64,000 nt of DNA from QHXN01 sp032162705 (GTDB lineage Bacteria > Acidobacteriota > Blastocatellia > Pyrinomonadales > Pyrinomonadaceae), in the NCBI GenBank assembly GCA_032162705.1, contig JAVRON010000052.1, positions 1-64,000 on the forward strand, in the 5' to 3' direction. Positions 1 to 10,375 of this stretch are shown in pieces. Position 1 is the first letter of the stretch; each line of letters starts with the position of its first letter. A model generated the notes under the pieces. The model made no database searches, had not been told where the DNA came from, and was given only the letters and a program-made list of their open reading frames with translations. The position numbers and the translations under genes are program-made.

Positions 1-47
1 ATGCTGGATGTCAGTTAATACAACATGCCTTAACTGACATCCAGCAT
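1..47. repeat. Intergenic palindrome (7-bp family I)
   Basis: An exact 18-bp inverted repeat: the arm at 1-18 is the reverse complement of 30-47, with an 11-nt loop. The bases that follow (48-66) repeat the motif ctgacat/tgacatc in 7-bp steps, the same style as the other palindromes in this window. It lies just past the stop of the minus-strand mutase, so it would form a hairpin in that transcript's 3' end. There is no T-run, so it is not a clear terminator. Confidence 0.75.
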
Positions 48-67
48 CTCACATCTGACATCCGCAC

Positions 68-1750
<1,683 letters not shown>

Positions 1751-1841
1751 GAATCTGCACTCGCTCCGTATCTTCGATGCCGCATTCGGGACGCGGCAAG
1801 ACATTAGAATTGTTTATAAAATTTGCAAGAAAACGATATTA

Positions 1842-1866
1842 GTTGACGCTCGCAAAGAGTGTCAAC
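1842..1866. promoter_or_regulatory. Near-perfect 10-5-10 inverted repeat upstream of the mutase gene
   Basis: GTTGACGCTC and GAGTGTCAAC are inverted copies with one mismatch, separated by GCAAA. The site is about 90 bp upstream of the mutase start, in an AT-richer stretch (1803-1840) that could hold its promoter. It could be a repressor operator or a small hairpin. The function is inferred from position only. Confidence 0.35.
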
Positions 1867-1891
1867 CACGTTCCCCGCGGGCGCATGTAGC

Positions 1892-1920
1892 AAAAAAAAG
1901 GCGGCGCGTCTGCCGCCTTT
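1892..1920 (-). terminator. Rho-independent terminator of the FtsB-like gene
   Basis: Read on the minus strand: a GC-rich stem (1912-1920 paired with 1897-1905) with a 6-nt loop, followed at once by a run of eight T. It lies about 115 bp after the stop of the gene at 2035-2445. A competing 12-bp stem (1902-1913 with 1925-1936) overlaps it. Confidence 0.85.
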
Positions 1921-2034
1921 GCGTGCAGACGCGCCGAACAGGAAGGAGACCTTACGGCGGTAAAGGAGCGGGTCGGTTCAGGCGGGCGTCAGGCAAACAA
2001 GTTTGCGATAACCCGCCGTCAAGAAAGACCCGAG

Positions 2035-2445
2035 TTATTCCAGCGGTATGACGACTTCGTTTGAGTGAACCATGTTCAGACGCTCGCGCACGGCCGCCTC
2101 GATGGCTCGCGGGTCTTTGCGTAGACGCTCTACGTCACGCCGCAGCAACGCGTTCTTGTCCCGAATGCTCCTGACTTCCGCGTCCATCTGCCCGAACTTT
2201 TGCTCGGCACCGCCCTTGGCCGCGTTTGCACGCATAGTGACAGTGATGCAGACAGCGAAGGTCGCCAGCATAATCATGCAGAAGACGACCCAGGACGGGA
2301 TTGAGAGGTCGCGCCGCCGGACAGAGACGCGTGAGCCGACGGCTCCAATCCCGGTTTCGTTAGCGGTCGAGGGAAGGGAGAGGGCGCGCATGACGGGGCG
2401 TTGTGCGTCAAGACGACTGTCAGTCCAAAAGGGATTTGCGGACAT
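2035..2445 (-). CDS. Septum formation initiator (FtsB/DivIC-like) protein
   Basis: A small bitopic cell-division protein of 136 aa. It has a basic cytoplasmic N-terminus (about residues 1-50), one transmembrane helix (about 51-72, SWVVFCMIMLATFAVCITV), then a heptad-like coiled coil (about 80-118: EQKFGQMDAEVRSIRDKNALLRRDVERL) and the family ending RLNMVHSNEVVIPLE. In the family the coiled coil joins FtsL/FtsQ-type partners in the divisome. The start ATG is supported by GGAGGAG about 10 nt upstream. It appears to be a single-gene transcript ended by the terminator at 1892-1920. FtsL rather than FtsB cannot be excluded. Confidence 0.8.
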   Translation of the reverse strand: MSANPFWTDSRLDAQRPVMRALSLPSTANETGIGAVGSRVSVRRRDLSIPSWVVFCMIMLATFAVCITVTMRANAAKGGAEQKFGQMDAEVRSIRDKNALLRRDVERLRKDPRAIEAAVRERLNMVHSNEVVIPLE

Positions 2446-2928
2446 TATCGTAGAACTCCTCCGGGTCTTTATATCGAGTCAACGACGCGTGAGTCTTCCA
2501 GTGTTGAAGGACGCGACGACTGCCGGCATGAGTCGTTCTGCTGTGATTCGGCCAGAACGTCTCTGAACTTGAAACAACAAAACTTCTACAGAGGGGTTAG
2601 ATCAGTATCGGTTTACCTGCCGCTTTGGATGTGTGCGGCAAGGTTTTCGGAATTTAGCATGTGCTTAACAGGCTGTAAAGATATACGTTTTCAAGGGTTT
2701 ATACCGCTAAGTTCAACAGTTACTTGAAGTAAGAGCGTTCCGTGCTTGCTTTTGGCGTACAGGGGGCGAACGGAAATCCGCCGTGAGGGCAATGATTAGG
2801 GATTGTCTTCTTTGCCAGTAAGATAGACGGCTCACTCCTCCGCCACAGATGTGGAAAAGAATCGTCGGTTAAAAAGTGACTTCCCACGACGTAAAAGTCG
2901 AGCAATCTTTAAACAATAATTAAAGAAG
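2446..2928. other. Long intergenic region without a convincing gene
   Basis: AT-richer than its surroundings. Short open frames exist on both strands but lack a recognisable domain or a good ribosome binding site. It must contain the promoter of the minus-strand FtsB-like gene. A structured RNA cannot be excluded, but I recognise no known RNA family in it. Confidence 0.5.
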
Positions 2929-2957
2929 TTGACACTCGACGCCTCAATTCATAGACT
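2929..2957 (+). promoter_or_regulatory. Sigma-70-like promoter before the sigma-54 activator gene
   Basis: TTGACA at 2929-2934, a 17-bp spacer and TAGACT at 2952-2957. It is about 150 bp upstream of the ATG at 3109 and in the right orientation. Confidence 0.55.
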
Positions 2958-3108
2958 GAAAAAGACCTCGGTCGGTTCTTCAGACTGACATCCGGTCGAA
3001 TTCGACATCATTCTCCCTAAAAAATACCATTTCTTGTCCCTAATTCCTCCCAGCTAGAATTGAAGGGGTCCGAAGCCTCGTAGTTTTGCGAGTTCAGCAA
3101 GGGATTTT

Positions 3109-4668
3109 ATGTCAGGCTTGTCTCCACAGTCGCATTCAGGGTTGGTGGTGAACGACACGGCGAACGCTTTCCAACTGCCATTAGCGTCGATGTTGCGTGC
3201 CCTCTGCCGGGCCGCCGATACCAGCACGGACGCTCTATACGATGTCATGCTCAAAGTGGCGTTGATGGTTGACGCTGCGGCGCACACCTACGGCATGGCG
3301 ACTTTTTCGCAGAAGGACGGCGAGCTTTCGCGTCTGAAATGGATTGAGGGACTTGATTCGGAAGAGATGGCCGACGCAGAGGCGACCGTTGAGGCGGCTT
3401 TGAGTGGAGCGGCGGGGGGGGATGAGCTAAAGGCAGGGGATCGCAAAATCTGTCTTGTCCTTTCCGCCACTACCCTGCATCGAGAAGGCGCTGCCATCTA
3501 TGGACGCTTCGTGCGTCCGCTGACTGAAACACAAGCCGCGGAGTTGAGGATTCTTTCGGACGTGGCGAGGCTCGCGCACGCACACGCGCGTCTGCGCGAG
3601 GAGTTGCACCAGCCCTTGCAGAGTCCGAAGACTGCCGAAGTCGCCGGGGCCTCTTTGCCCGGCATGGTCTTCGTGAGCCGTGCGATGAATGCACTGGCGC
3701 ACTCGGTCGAGCGGATCAAGGATTCCGAATCGACGGTGCTCATCACGGGCGAGTCGGGCACGGGCAAAGAGTTGATCGCACGCGCCGTCCACCGCCTGAG
3801 CAGACGCTCGCAAGCTCCCTTCATTCCCTTCAACTGTACGGCTGCGCCGGCAGACCTCATCGAGAGTCTTCTGTTCGGCCACCGCAAGGGCGCGTTCACA
3901 GGCGCGCACGCAGACCACGACGGACTCATCCGCTCGGCCGAAGGCGGCACACTCTTTCTGGACGAGATCGGCGATCTCCCGCTCGCTTTACAGCCGAAGC
4001 TCCTGCGCTTTTTACAGGAGGGAGAGGTTCACACGCTCGGCGAGCGAGCACCGCGCAAGGTGAACGTGAGGGTACTTGCCGCGACGCACAAGGATTTATA
4101 CAGGGCCGCGCAGGAAGGGGCGTTTCGGGAAGACCTCTATTACAGGGTTGCCGCGCTCGCGGTTCATGTGCCGCCGCTGCGCGAGAGGCCGGAGGACATC
4201 GCCGCGCTCATCTCACACTTCCTCTCGCACTACGCGCGGCGCAACGAACGCGCGGTCGCAGGGATAACCGCCGAAGCCATCGGCGTGCTTCAAAGCTATT
4301 CATGGCCGGGCAACGTGCGCGAGCTTGCCGCCGAGATCGAGCGGCTCGTGCTCTACACGGACGAGGGTTGTTACATCGGCTCCGAGAACATAAGCGGGCG
4401 CATACGTCCCGCCAACACGCAGACGCACACGGCCGCGGCCGGGCAGGTTCCGGCGCATCTGGAGAACATGCTGGAGGATTACGAACGACGTGTCATCACT
4501 GAGACGCTGCGTCGAAACGACTACAATGTCGCGCGCGCGGCCGTGGCTCTCGGCCTTGGCTCTCGGCAGACTCTCTACAAGAAGTTGAAGCGGCTGACGA
4601 TCAACGTCGGCGACTTCCTGCAAGACGAACAGCAGCCCGGCCTGCAACTGAGGGCCGACAGTCAATGA
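3109..4668 (+). CDS. Sigma-54-dependent transcriptional activator (bEBP), Fis family
   Basis: A 519-aa AAA+ enhancer-binding protein that remodels RNA polymerase-sigma54. Visible parts: an N-terminal GAF-like sensory region (about 20-165); the AAA+ domain (about 185-415) with Walker A GESGTGKE (near 214), the sigma54-contacting GAFTGA loop at 261-266, Walker B TLFLDEIGDL (near 281) and the arginine-finger region REDLYYR (about 350); and a C-terminal Fis-type helix-turn-helix (about 465-505, NYNVARAAVALG-like). No receiver domain is seen, so it probably senses a ligand or partner rather than a kinase. Start: ATG with AAGGG just upstream. Possible targets in this window are the sigma-54 promoter candidates before the pilus locus and before the radical SAM gene at 36884. 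Confidence 0.93.
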   Translation: MSGLSPQSHSGLVVNDTANAFQLPLASMLRALCRAADTSTDALYDVMLKVALMVDAAAHTYGMATFSQKDGELSRLKWIEGLDSEEMADAEATVEAALSGAAGGDELKAGDRKICLVLSATTLHREGAAIYGRFVRPLTETQAAELRILSDVARLAHAHARLREELHQPLQSPKTAEVAGASLPGMVFVSRAMNALAHSVERIKDSESTVLITGESGTGKELIARAVHRLSRRSQAPFIPFNCTAAPADLIESLLFGHRKGAFTGAHADHDGLIRSAEGGTLFLDEIGDLPLALQPKLLRFLQEGEVHTLGERAPRKVNVRVLAATHKDLYRAAQEGAFREDLYYRVAALAVHVPPLRERPEDIAALISHFLSHYARRNERAVAGITAEAIGVLQSYSWPGNVRELAAEIERLVLYTDEGCYIGSENISGRIRPANTQTHTAAAGQVPAHLENMLEDYERRVITETLRRNDYNVARAAVALGLGSRQTLYKKLKRLTINVGDFLQDEQQPGLQLRADSQ

Positions 4669-4800
4669 CTTCGCGGGAGAGGCCGTGAGACTTCGCGGGA
4701 AGGGTGCAACCGACGCGCGGCAGGCGTAGCGCTTCGGTTAACAGGCGCGGAGCCACGATTAAGACAACGCGCTGTGGCCCGTACCCGAGGAATTGCCTCA

Positions 4801-4878
4801 TACTCTTTCTTCTTGAACCGACGACTTACTCTTTCTTCTTGAACCGACGACATACTCCTTCTTCTTTAACTGACGACA
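4801..4878. repeat. Three tandem 26-bp repeats
   Basis: Units at 4801-4826, 4827-4852 and 4853-4878. The first two differ at one position; the third carries several substitutions. They end 4 bp before the GTG start of the M50 gene, so they form its leader region. Confidence 0.9.
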
Positions 4879-4882
4879 GGAC

Positions 4883-5389
4883 GTGCGCCTCTCAATGTTT
4901 CTCCTATACATCTTTTGGTTCGCTCTGGCTATGCTCATACACGAGCTGGGACATCTGGTGGCGGCACGCGCATGCGGAGTACCGGCGACCGAGTTGGGAC
5001 TCGGTTGGGGACGGCGCATCGCGGGCTTCACGTTCGGGGGCGTCGAGTTCAAGCTGCACGCCTTGCCGGTGGGCGCATACGTTCGGCTCGATGTTGAAGA
5101 GTTGCAGAGGAAGTGCCTTTCGTCTCAGGTATTCGTCCTGCTCGCCGGTGTTCTCGTCAATTTGTGCGCGGCGGAGTTGGCGCGCGGCACTTGGTTCGGG
5201 ACGATGAACTTGCTGCTGGCGGCGACGAATCTTTTGCCGCTCTATCAGCAGGATGGATGGAAGTGCGGCATGGTGTTGCTGCGTGCAGCGCTCAAGCGCA
5301 GGAGCGCGCTCGTCGAGTGGACATTCACCATCGCGGGCGGCGGCGCGAGCCTCGCACTCTTCACCATGCAAGTGCTGCGTCAACACTGA
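4883..5389 (+). CDS. Minimal M50-type (site-2-protease-like) membrane metallopeptidase
   Basis: 168 aa, hydrophobic, with the zinc motif HELGH (HExxH) in the first transmembrane segment and NLLPLYQQDGW near residue 117, which resembles the third-ligand NxxPxxxxDG motif of the family. PDZ domains and most of the usual length (over 350 aa in RseP) are missing, so only a core membrane fold remains. Start: GTG at 4883 (AGGA a few bases upstream) or ATG at 4895. Members cut membrane-bound regulators; no anti-sigma factor substrate is visible nearby. It is followed closely by the large membrane protein at 5436, with which it may be co-transcribed. Confidence 0.7.
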   Translation: MRLSMFLLYIFWFALAMLIHELGHLVAARACGVPATELGLGWGRRIAGFTFGGVEFKLHALPVGAYVRLDVEELQRKCLSSQVFVLLAGVLVNLCAAELARGTWFGTMNLLLAATNLLPLYQQDGWKCGMVLLRAALKRRSALVEWTFTIAGGGASLALFTMQVLRQH

Positions 5390-5435
5390 GGCGGGAAAGA
5401 GAATCGATCAACAACGGGACGGGAAAGAGCGTCGG

Positions 5436-8300
5436 ATGAATCCAGCGGGAGAAGTCACAGCGCAGGGTCGGCGGGTGGGGCACAGCGTCGTCAACGCACT
5501 CGAAGCGTGCGGGGAGCCGCAACTCGAAGCATGCAGCGAGTCGCGACTCGAAGCGTGCAGCGAGTCGCACGAAAGTTGGGCTGGCTTTATCTGGAAGCTA
5601 TATCCGGTTGTGCTCGTCACACTCTTTCCCGTCGCGCTGATGAGTAACTTCTGGCTTGAGGTCTGGCGCGGCGTGAGGTCGCACGCCACGGACGGCTCCG
5701 GCCACTGGGGCATCGCGCAGATTTACAACGCGGGCATCTTTCCGGACACGTTTGGCTGGACGGGCGCGTACTTCGCGGGGATGCCTTTCCCGAACTTCTA
5801 TCCGCCGCTGTTCCATTGGTGCGTGGGGCTTTTGCAGGCGACGCGTCTGTTCTCGTTCGAGGACGCATTCAAGCTGGTGCTCGTCCTGCCGGTGCTGTTG
5901 ATGCCCGCCGCCGTGTGGCTCGCGGCGTGGAGGCTTTCGAGCAAGAACGCGAGGGTCGCGTCGGCGTCGGCCTGCGCTTGTGTTTGGCTGCTCGTGGACA
6001 TGCACGTCCAGACTTCGACGTGCGGGCTTGACTACGCAAGCACGTTCGTCGCGGGCTTCTATACGCAGCCGCTCGGCTTCGTCCTCCTGCTCGCGTGGTA
6101 CGTCACATACCTCGGAGCGCATCGCAGTCGCCCGCGCGCGGCGGCGAGCTGTGTGCTGCTAGCGCTGACCATCCTCGCCAACTTCTTCAACGCGCTGACG
6201 GGCGTGCTGCTCGTCGCTTCGACGCTCGCCGTTGACTTGCTAAGATTGCGCGCCGCGCGGGGGCCATCTGAAAGAGCAGACAAGCGAAGTAAGTTTGAGA
6301 GAGCAGAGTTGAAGCGAGCGCTCCTCGCGCATTTCCTGACACCATTGGTCGCGCTGGCGCTCGGCCTCTTCTGGCTCGCGCCCGTGTTCGGGTCGTACGA
6401 GTATTTCGTGACGCGTCCGCTCGTCGTGCCGCTCGGCCAGATCGTCTCGCCGATGCTTCTGGCGTGGTACGCGGTCGCAGCCGCAGGCTTCGTAGTCTGG
6501 CTGAGAAAGCCGGGCGCGCACATCTGGCTGAGAAAGCCGGGCGCATATATAAGTGTCAACCAAGCTGCGAATACCGACCGGCGCACGAGCGGCAACTTGT
6601 ATGCGCGCTCTTACCTGCTCGCCCTACTTATGCTGGCCGTGGGCGTCGTGTGTGCTTCGACGATTGCGCCGCCGTGGTTTCCGTTGCAAGCCTTCCGCTT
6701 TCTCTCGACGTTGAACTTTCTGCTCGCCGTCCCGGTCGGCGTCGCGATCAGTGCCGCGCTCGATCTCTTCAAGGTCGAGATCAAGAGGCCGCCGACGATG
6801 TTCGGCGTCGCACGACACGCGTGCATTGTCTGTCTCGCGCTCGTCGCCTTCGGCGTCTTTCAAGCGATGCGACCGACGGGCGGGATGGCCTTCTACACGC
6901 CCGAAGGCGACTCGCGCATCGAGTCCGTGCTGCGCTTCGCGCGTGAGCACAGAGACGGGCGCTACATCGTCGAAGCGCTCGACGTGAACGACAATCTTTT
7001 GCAGCCGGACTCGCCGGCGCTCAACGCGTATCTCGGCGCGCAGGGGAACGAGACGCTCGGCGTCGTCTACCGGGAGGCTTCGCCCAATTCGATCTTCTTC
7101 AACGCCGTGGTGAACTCCGTCTCGACGGGCAAGGACAGCTTCGGCATCAGTTCAGTGCTCGCCGACGACCGGGACTTCGCCGCACAGACGCTCGCGCGCC
7201 AACTCGAACGCGCACGCTGGCTCGGCGTCCGCTACCTCGTCGCGGAGACGGACGAGACAAAGGGCCGGCTCGCACGTGAGCCAGCGGTCGGCGCACGATA
7301 CGACTTCGAGCGTTGGAGCATCTTCGAGCTTAGGGGCGAGCCGCCGCCGCGTGCGCGCGTGCTTGAGTACAGCCCGGCGCTCGTCGTCTCGGACTTCTCG
7401 GTCAAGGGGCGGCGTCAGAACGAACTCGACTTCGTGCGACTGGCCGAGGAGCAGTTTGCGGACGGCTGGTTCGACGTGCTGCTCGCGCGCGCGCCCACAC
7501 GTCGGATCGACCGCCTCACAGACCTCGATAACTTTGGCGCGCTCGTCCTCGACACATACGACTGCGACGACGAGACGCGCGCCTTCAAGCTCCTGCGCGA
7601 ATTCGCCGCGCGCCGCACGCTCGTGCTGCTCGCAAGCGACGCGCCGCTCTTCCGTCGCATACATGCCTCACTCGACGAGTTCCCAAACGCGCACGTCATC
7701 GAAAGACAGAAGGACTTGCCACCGGGCGAGCGCGTCGAGAGCTTTGGGCCGTCGCATCATTATGATGGAAGCCCCGTCCGCGAAGTCTGGCGAGGCGTAC
7801 GCGAGGTGCTTGAGCTTAACAAGATGGCTGTGAAGACGGGCAAGGCCGCTGCGGATGCGCGGACAATTTCAATCGACATGAAAGTCGGGATTTCAGTCAA
7901 TACGGAAGTCGGAAAGAACGAGATGATTTTATTGCCGGACGCAGAGCCAGCCGGGGGAGTCGTGCCGGTGCTCGTCTCTTCGACCTACTCGCCAAACTGG
8001 CGCGCGCGCGAGGGTAACAGAATCTACGCGGCCACACCCTTCTTTATGCTCACCTTCGTGAGCGGGCCCATTCATCTCGCATACGCACGCAGCACGGTTG
8101 ATCGCGCGGGGCTTTGGGCGTCCGGGCTGTCTCTGGTGATGTTGTGCGGCTATGTGGGCGCGGGTCGCCTGCGCGTTCGTGGCCGCGCGCATGAAGAGAG
8201 TGACCGCGCGCATGAAGAGAGCGGTGACGAAGCGAGCGCGGAAGCGGTGCGCGTCGCCGTAGAGCGCGCGAAAGAAGGCTCGGTGTCTTCGAGCGTTTGA
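5436..8300 (+). CDS. Large polytopic membrane protein, PTPS-related / GT-C-like
   Basis: 954 aa from the ATG at 5436 (GGGAAAGAG upstream; an open frame extends further upstream but without support). After a repeat-bearing N-terminus come many transmembrane helices up to about residue 500, then a long soluble, probably extracytoplasmic region, and one last helix near the end. The segment DGSGHWGIAQIYNAG and MPFPNFYPPLFHW in the first loops resembles the '6-pyruvoyl-tetrahydropterin synthase-related' membrane family, whose architecture is like that of lipid-linked-sugar glycosyltransferases. The substrate is unknown. It contains several in-frame duplications (5496-5567; a 27-bp pair near 6499-6551; a 21-bp pair near 8182-8222). 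The next gene encodes another protein of the same general type. Confidence 0.65.
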   Translation: MNPAGEVTAQGRRVGHSVVNALEACGEPQLEACSESRLEACSESHESWAGFIWKLYPVVLVTLFPVALMSNFWLEVWRGVRSHATDGSGHWGIAQIYNAGIFPDTFGWTGAYFAGMPFPNFYPPLFHWCVGLLQATRLFSFEDAFKLVLVLPVLLMPAAVWLAAWRLSSKNARVASASACACVWLLVDMHVQTSTCGLDYASTFVAGFYTQPLGFVLLLAWYVTYLGAHRSRPRAAASCVLLALTILANFFNALTGVLLVASTLAVDLLRLRAARGPSERADKRSKFERAELKRALLAHFLTPLVALALGLFWLAPVFGSYEYFVTRPLVVPLGQIVSPMLLAWYAVAAAGFVVWLRKPGAHIWLRKPGAYISVNQAANTDRRTSGNLYARSYLLALLMLAVGVVCASTIAPPWFPLQAFRFLSTLNFLLAVPVGVAISAALDLFKVEIKRPPTMFGVARHACIVCLALVAFGVFQAMRPTGGMAFYTPEGDSRIESVLRFAREHRDGRYIVEALDVNDNLLQPDSPALNAYLGAQGNETLGVVYREASPNSIFFNAVVNSVSTGKDSFGISSVLADDRDFAAQTLARQLERARWLGVRYLVAETDETKGRLAREPAVGARYDFERWSIFELRGEPPPRARVLEYSPALVVSDFSVKGRRQNELDFVRLAEEQFADGWFDVLLARAPTRRIDRLTDLDNFGALVLDTYDCDDETRAFKLLREFAARRTLVLLASDAPLFRRIHASLDEFPNAHVIERQKDLPPGERVESFGPSHHYDGSPVREVWRGVREVLELNKMAVKTGKAAADARTISIDMKVGISVNTEVGKNEMILLPDAEPAGGVVPVLVSSTYSPNWRAREGNRIYAATPFFMLTFVSGPIHLAYARSTVDRAGLWASGLSLVMLCGYVGAGRLRVRGRAHEESDRAHEESGDEASAEAVRVAVERAKEGSVSSSV
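5496..5567. repeat. Three in-frame 24-bp tandem repeats in the membrane-protein gene
   Basis: Units at 5496-5519, 5520-5543 and 5544-5567 encode three copies of an 8-residue motif (xLEACSES type), so each copy brings a cysteine and two or three acidic residues into the cytoplasmic N-terminus. Confidence 0.9.
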
Positions 8301-8333
8301 AAGTCTTCCGGCGTTTGAAAGCGAGGGCTTCTT

Positions 8334-10076
8334 GTGTTGAGAGAGTATTCGACAAGTGTTTCAGAGCCGTTGACCGCTGTTTCAGAGCCGTTGGCAGCGC
8401 CGTTCGGGCGAAGCGCCGGGGGCTTGGGCGCATTACATCTGTCCGTTCGACGCCTGCTGGCCTTCGTGCTGATGGCGCTCGTCTACGTGCTGGCCGTGCG
8501 TCCCGTCACAGACCCGGATTTCTGGTGGCACCTGCGCGCAGGAAGGTTCATTGTCGAGACGCGGAGCATCCCGCACACGGACATCTTCTCCTCGACCCTC
8601 TTCGGGCGCGAGTGGGTCGCGCACGAGTGGCTGTCAGAGGCATTGATGTACGCGGTTCACAGCGCGTTCTGTTACGCCGGACTCGTCGCCTTCTTCGGGC
8701 TGGTCATCTCGGCGGCGATGTGGATTGCTTACAGACGCGCGAGCAGCCGCGTCGGTCATCCTTACGTCGCGGGTTTCGCGTTGCTGCTCGGCGGGCTTTG
8801 CGCGTCGCCGACGTGGGGCGTTCGCCCGCAGATGTTCTCGTTCCTCTTCGCAAGTATCTTCGTCGCCGTTCTCGATGACTACGCGTGCGGCGAGAATCGA
8901 CGACGCGTGTGGTTGCTCGTCCCGCTCACACTGCTCTGGGTGAACATGCACGCCGGGTTCGCGCTCGGGCTGGCGCTTATCGTTCTGACGATTACGGGGC
9001 TTGTCCTCGACGCGCTCTTGTCGGAGAAGAACAGCAGGTCGGACGAGGGAAGAGTTTCGGGCGGCTTTGAAGTCGAGACTGTTCCGAATGAAATTGAGAT
9101 CGAGACCGTTCCGAATGAAGTTGAGGTTAAGACTGTCGCGAGTGGAGTTGAGGTTAAGACTTTTCAAGACGGAGTTGAAGTTAAGACTTTTCGAGCCGGA
9201 GTTGAAACGGTCTGGCGTCGTGTCCGCACGCTTGCATTCGTCTTCGCGGCTTGCGTGGTGGCTGTGGCTTTGAATCCTTCGGGCGCGCGTCTGTACCTCT
9301 ATCCGTTCGAGACGTTGACCTCGCACGCGATGATGAAGTACATCAACGAATGGTTCTCGCCCGACTTTCATCAGACGATGTTCCAGCCGCTTGCCGTCAT
9401 GCTGTTTGCGACCTTCGCGGCGTTGGCTCTCTCAAGCAGGCGCGTGCGACCGGGGAGTCTGCTGCTGCTCGCGGCGACCGGCTACATGGCTCTGCGCTCT
9501 GGTCGCAACGTGCCTTTCTTCGCGCTCGTCGCGACGCCGCTTCTGGCCGAGCATGTGTGGGCGTGGCTCACGCGGCAGAGTTGGGGCGGATGGCTTTTGA
9601 AGCCGGAGCGGCGTGAGGCGGGCGAGCGGGTCGCCTTGAAGGTCGTGCTCAATCTCGTCCTGTTCGTCTGCGTCCCGCTGGCGGTGTGTGTGGTGCGTGT
9701 CCAGCACGTCGCGGCGCGGCAGACCGAAGATGAGGCGGAGAACTTTCCCGTCGCGGCGGTCGAGTTCATACGCGAGCACAGGCCGCCGCAGCCTATCTAT
9801 AACGAATACGGCTGGGGCGGTTACATGATTTGGAATCTCTACCCGGACTATCGCGTCTACATCGACGGCCGCGCGGACGTGTATGGCGACGCTTACCTCG
9901 AAGAGTTTCTGAAGACGCACGACGGGACGTTGAACTGGCGCACTCCGCTCGAACGCGTCGGCGTGCGAACGGTCGTCGTCAACCCCGAAGCACCGCTCGC
10001 GAGCCTTCTGCGGCAGGAGGGCGGCTGGCGCAATGTCTTCGAGGATAAGCAAGCCGTGATCTTCGTCAGGGAGTGA
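8334..10076 (+). CDS. Polytopic membrane protein, GT-C-like
   Basis: 580 aa starting at GTG 8334 (GAGGG upstream). The first periplasmic loop has the DPDFWWHLRAG...IPHTDIFSST...WVAHEWLSE signature of a widespread family of GT-C-like membrane proteins of unknown substrate. About ten transmembrane helices follow, then a C-terminal soluble domain with YNEYGWGGYMIW and YIDGRADVYG. A 5 x 9-residue repeat (9075-9209) is inserted in a loop between helices. The short gap to the previous gene and the shared architecture suggest one operon. Probably acts in transfer of a lipid-linked sugar or similar donor at the cell surface; this is an inference. Confidence 0.65.
   Translation: MLREYSTSVSEPLTAVSEPLAAPFGRSAGGLGALHLSVRRLLAFVLMALVYVLAVRPVTDPDFWWHLRAGRFIVETRSIPHTDIFSSTLFGREWVAHEWLSEALMYAVHSAFCYAGLVAFFGLVISAAMWIAYRRASSRVGHPYVAGFALLLGGLCASPTWGVRPQMFSFLFASIFVAVLDDYACGENRRRVWLLVPLTLLWVNMHAGFALGLALIVLTITGLVLDALLSEKNSRSDEGRVSGGFEVETVPNEIEIETVPNEVEVKTVASGVEVKTFQDGVEVKTFRAGVETVWRRVRTLAFVFAACVVAVALNPSGARLYLYPFETLTSHAMMKYINEWFSPDFHQTMFQPLAVMLFATFAALALSSRRVRPGSLLLLAATGYMALRSGRNVPFFALVATPLLAEHVWAWLTRQSWGGWLLKPERREAGERVALKVVLNLVLFVCVPLAVCVVRVQHVAARQTEDEAENFPVAAVEFIREHRPPQPIYNEYGWGGYMIWNLYPDYRVYIDGRADVYGDAYLEEFLKTHDGTLNWRTPLERVGVRTVVVNPEAPLASLLRQEGGWRNVFEDKQAVIFVRE
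9075..9209. repeat. Five in-frame 27-bp tandem repeats
   Basis: Units start at 9075, 9102, 9129, 9156 and 9183. Each codes for nine residues of the form (E/K)T(V/F)xxxVEV. The copies differ by several bases, so the array is older than a simple slippage event. It forms a charged loop of 45 residues in a membrane protein. Confidence 0.9.
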
Positions 10077-10108
10077 TGAAGAGAAGCACACACACTGTCA
10101 AACATGAT

Positions 10109-10144
10109 AAGCCCGCGCTCGGAGTCGATGCGCGGGCTTTCTGC
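10109..10144 (+). terminator. Rho-independent terminator after the membrane-protein pair
   Basis: A 10-bp GC-rich stem (10109-10118 with 10130-10139) followed by TCTGCTTTT. It lies about 35 bp after the stop of the gene ending at 10076 and separates it from the pilus locus. Confidence 0.85.
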
Positions 10145-10167
10145 TTTTCTACAAGGCCGCGGAGAAG

Positions 10168-10221
10168 TTGTCGCCGCTCGGGATAAGGGCGGCATTGATG
10201 CGTGTCAACCGGCGGCGACAA
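10168..10221. promoter_or_regulatory. Inverted repeat upstream of the pilus locus
   Basis: TTGTCGCCGC at 10168-10177 and its exact reverse complement at 10212-10221. The two arms are about 155-210 bp upstream of the sigma-54 promoter candidate, the usual distance for enhancer-binding protein sites. They could also form an RNA hairpin. Role inferred. Confidence 0.35.
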
Positions 10222-10375
10222 AAGTTTAAGTCGTTTATCTCTTCACACTTACTTCCAAACCGGCGGGCAGGGAAGACGACGCGGACGCTTTTCGTTGTCA
10301 CCCGCGGTTGACAGAGCCGCCCGCACGCCCCGGCGAAAACTTCGCATTCAAGCTGAAAAAACGAAACGCAGCCAA

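Noticed and set aside
2720..2905. 61-codon minus-strand frame in the long intergenic region
   Set aside because: No ribosome binding site, no hydrophobic or domain pattern, and atypical codon use.
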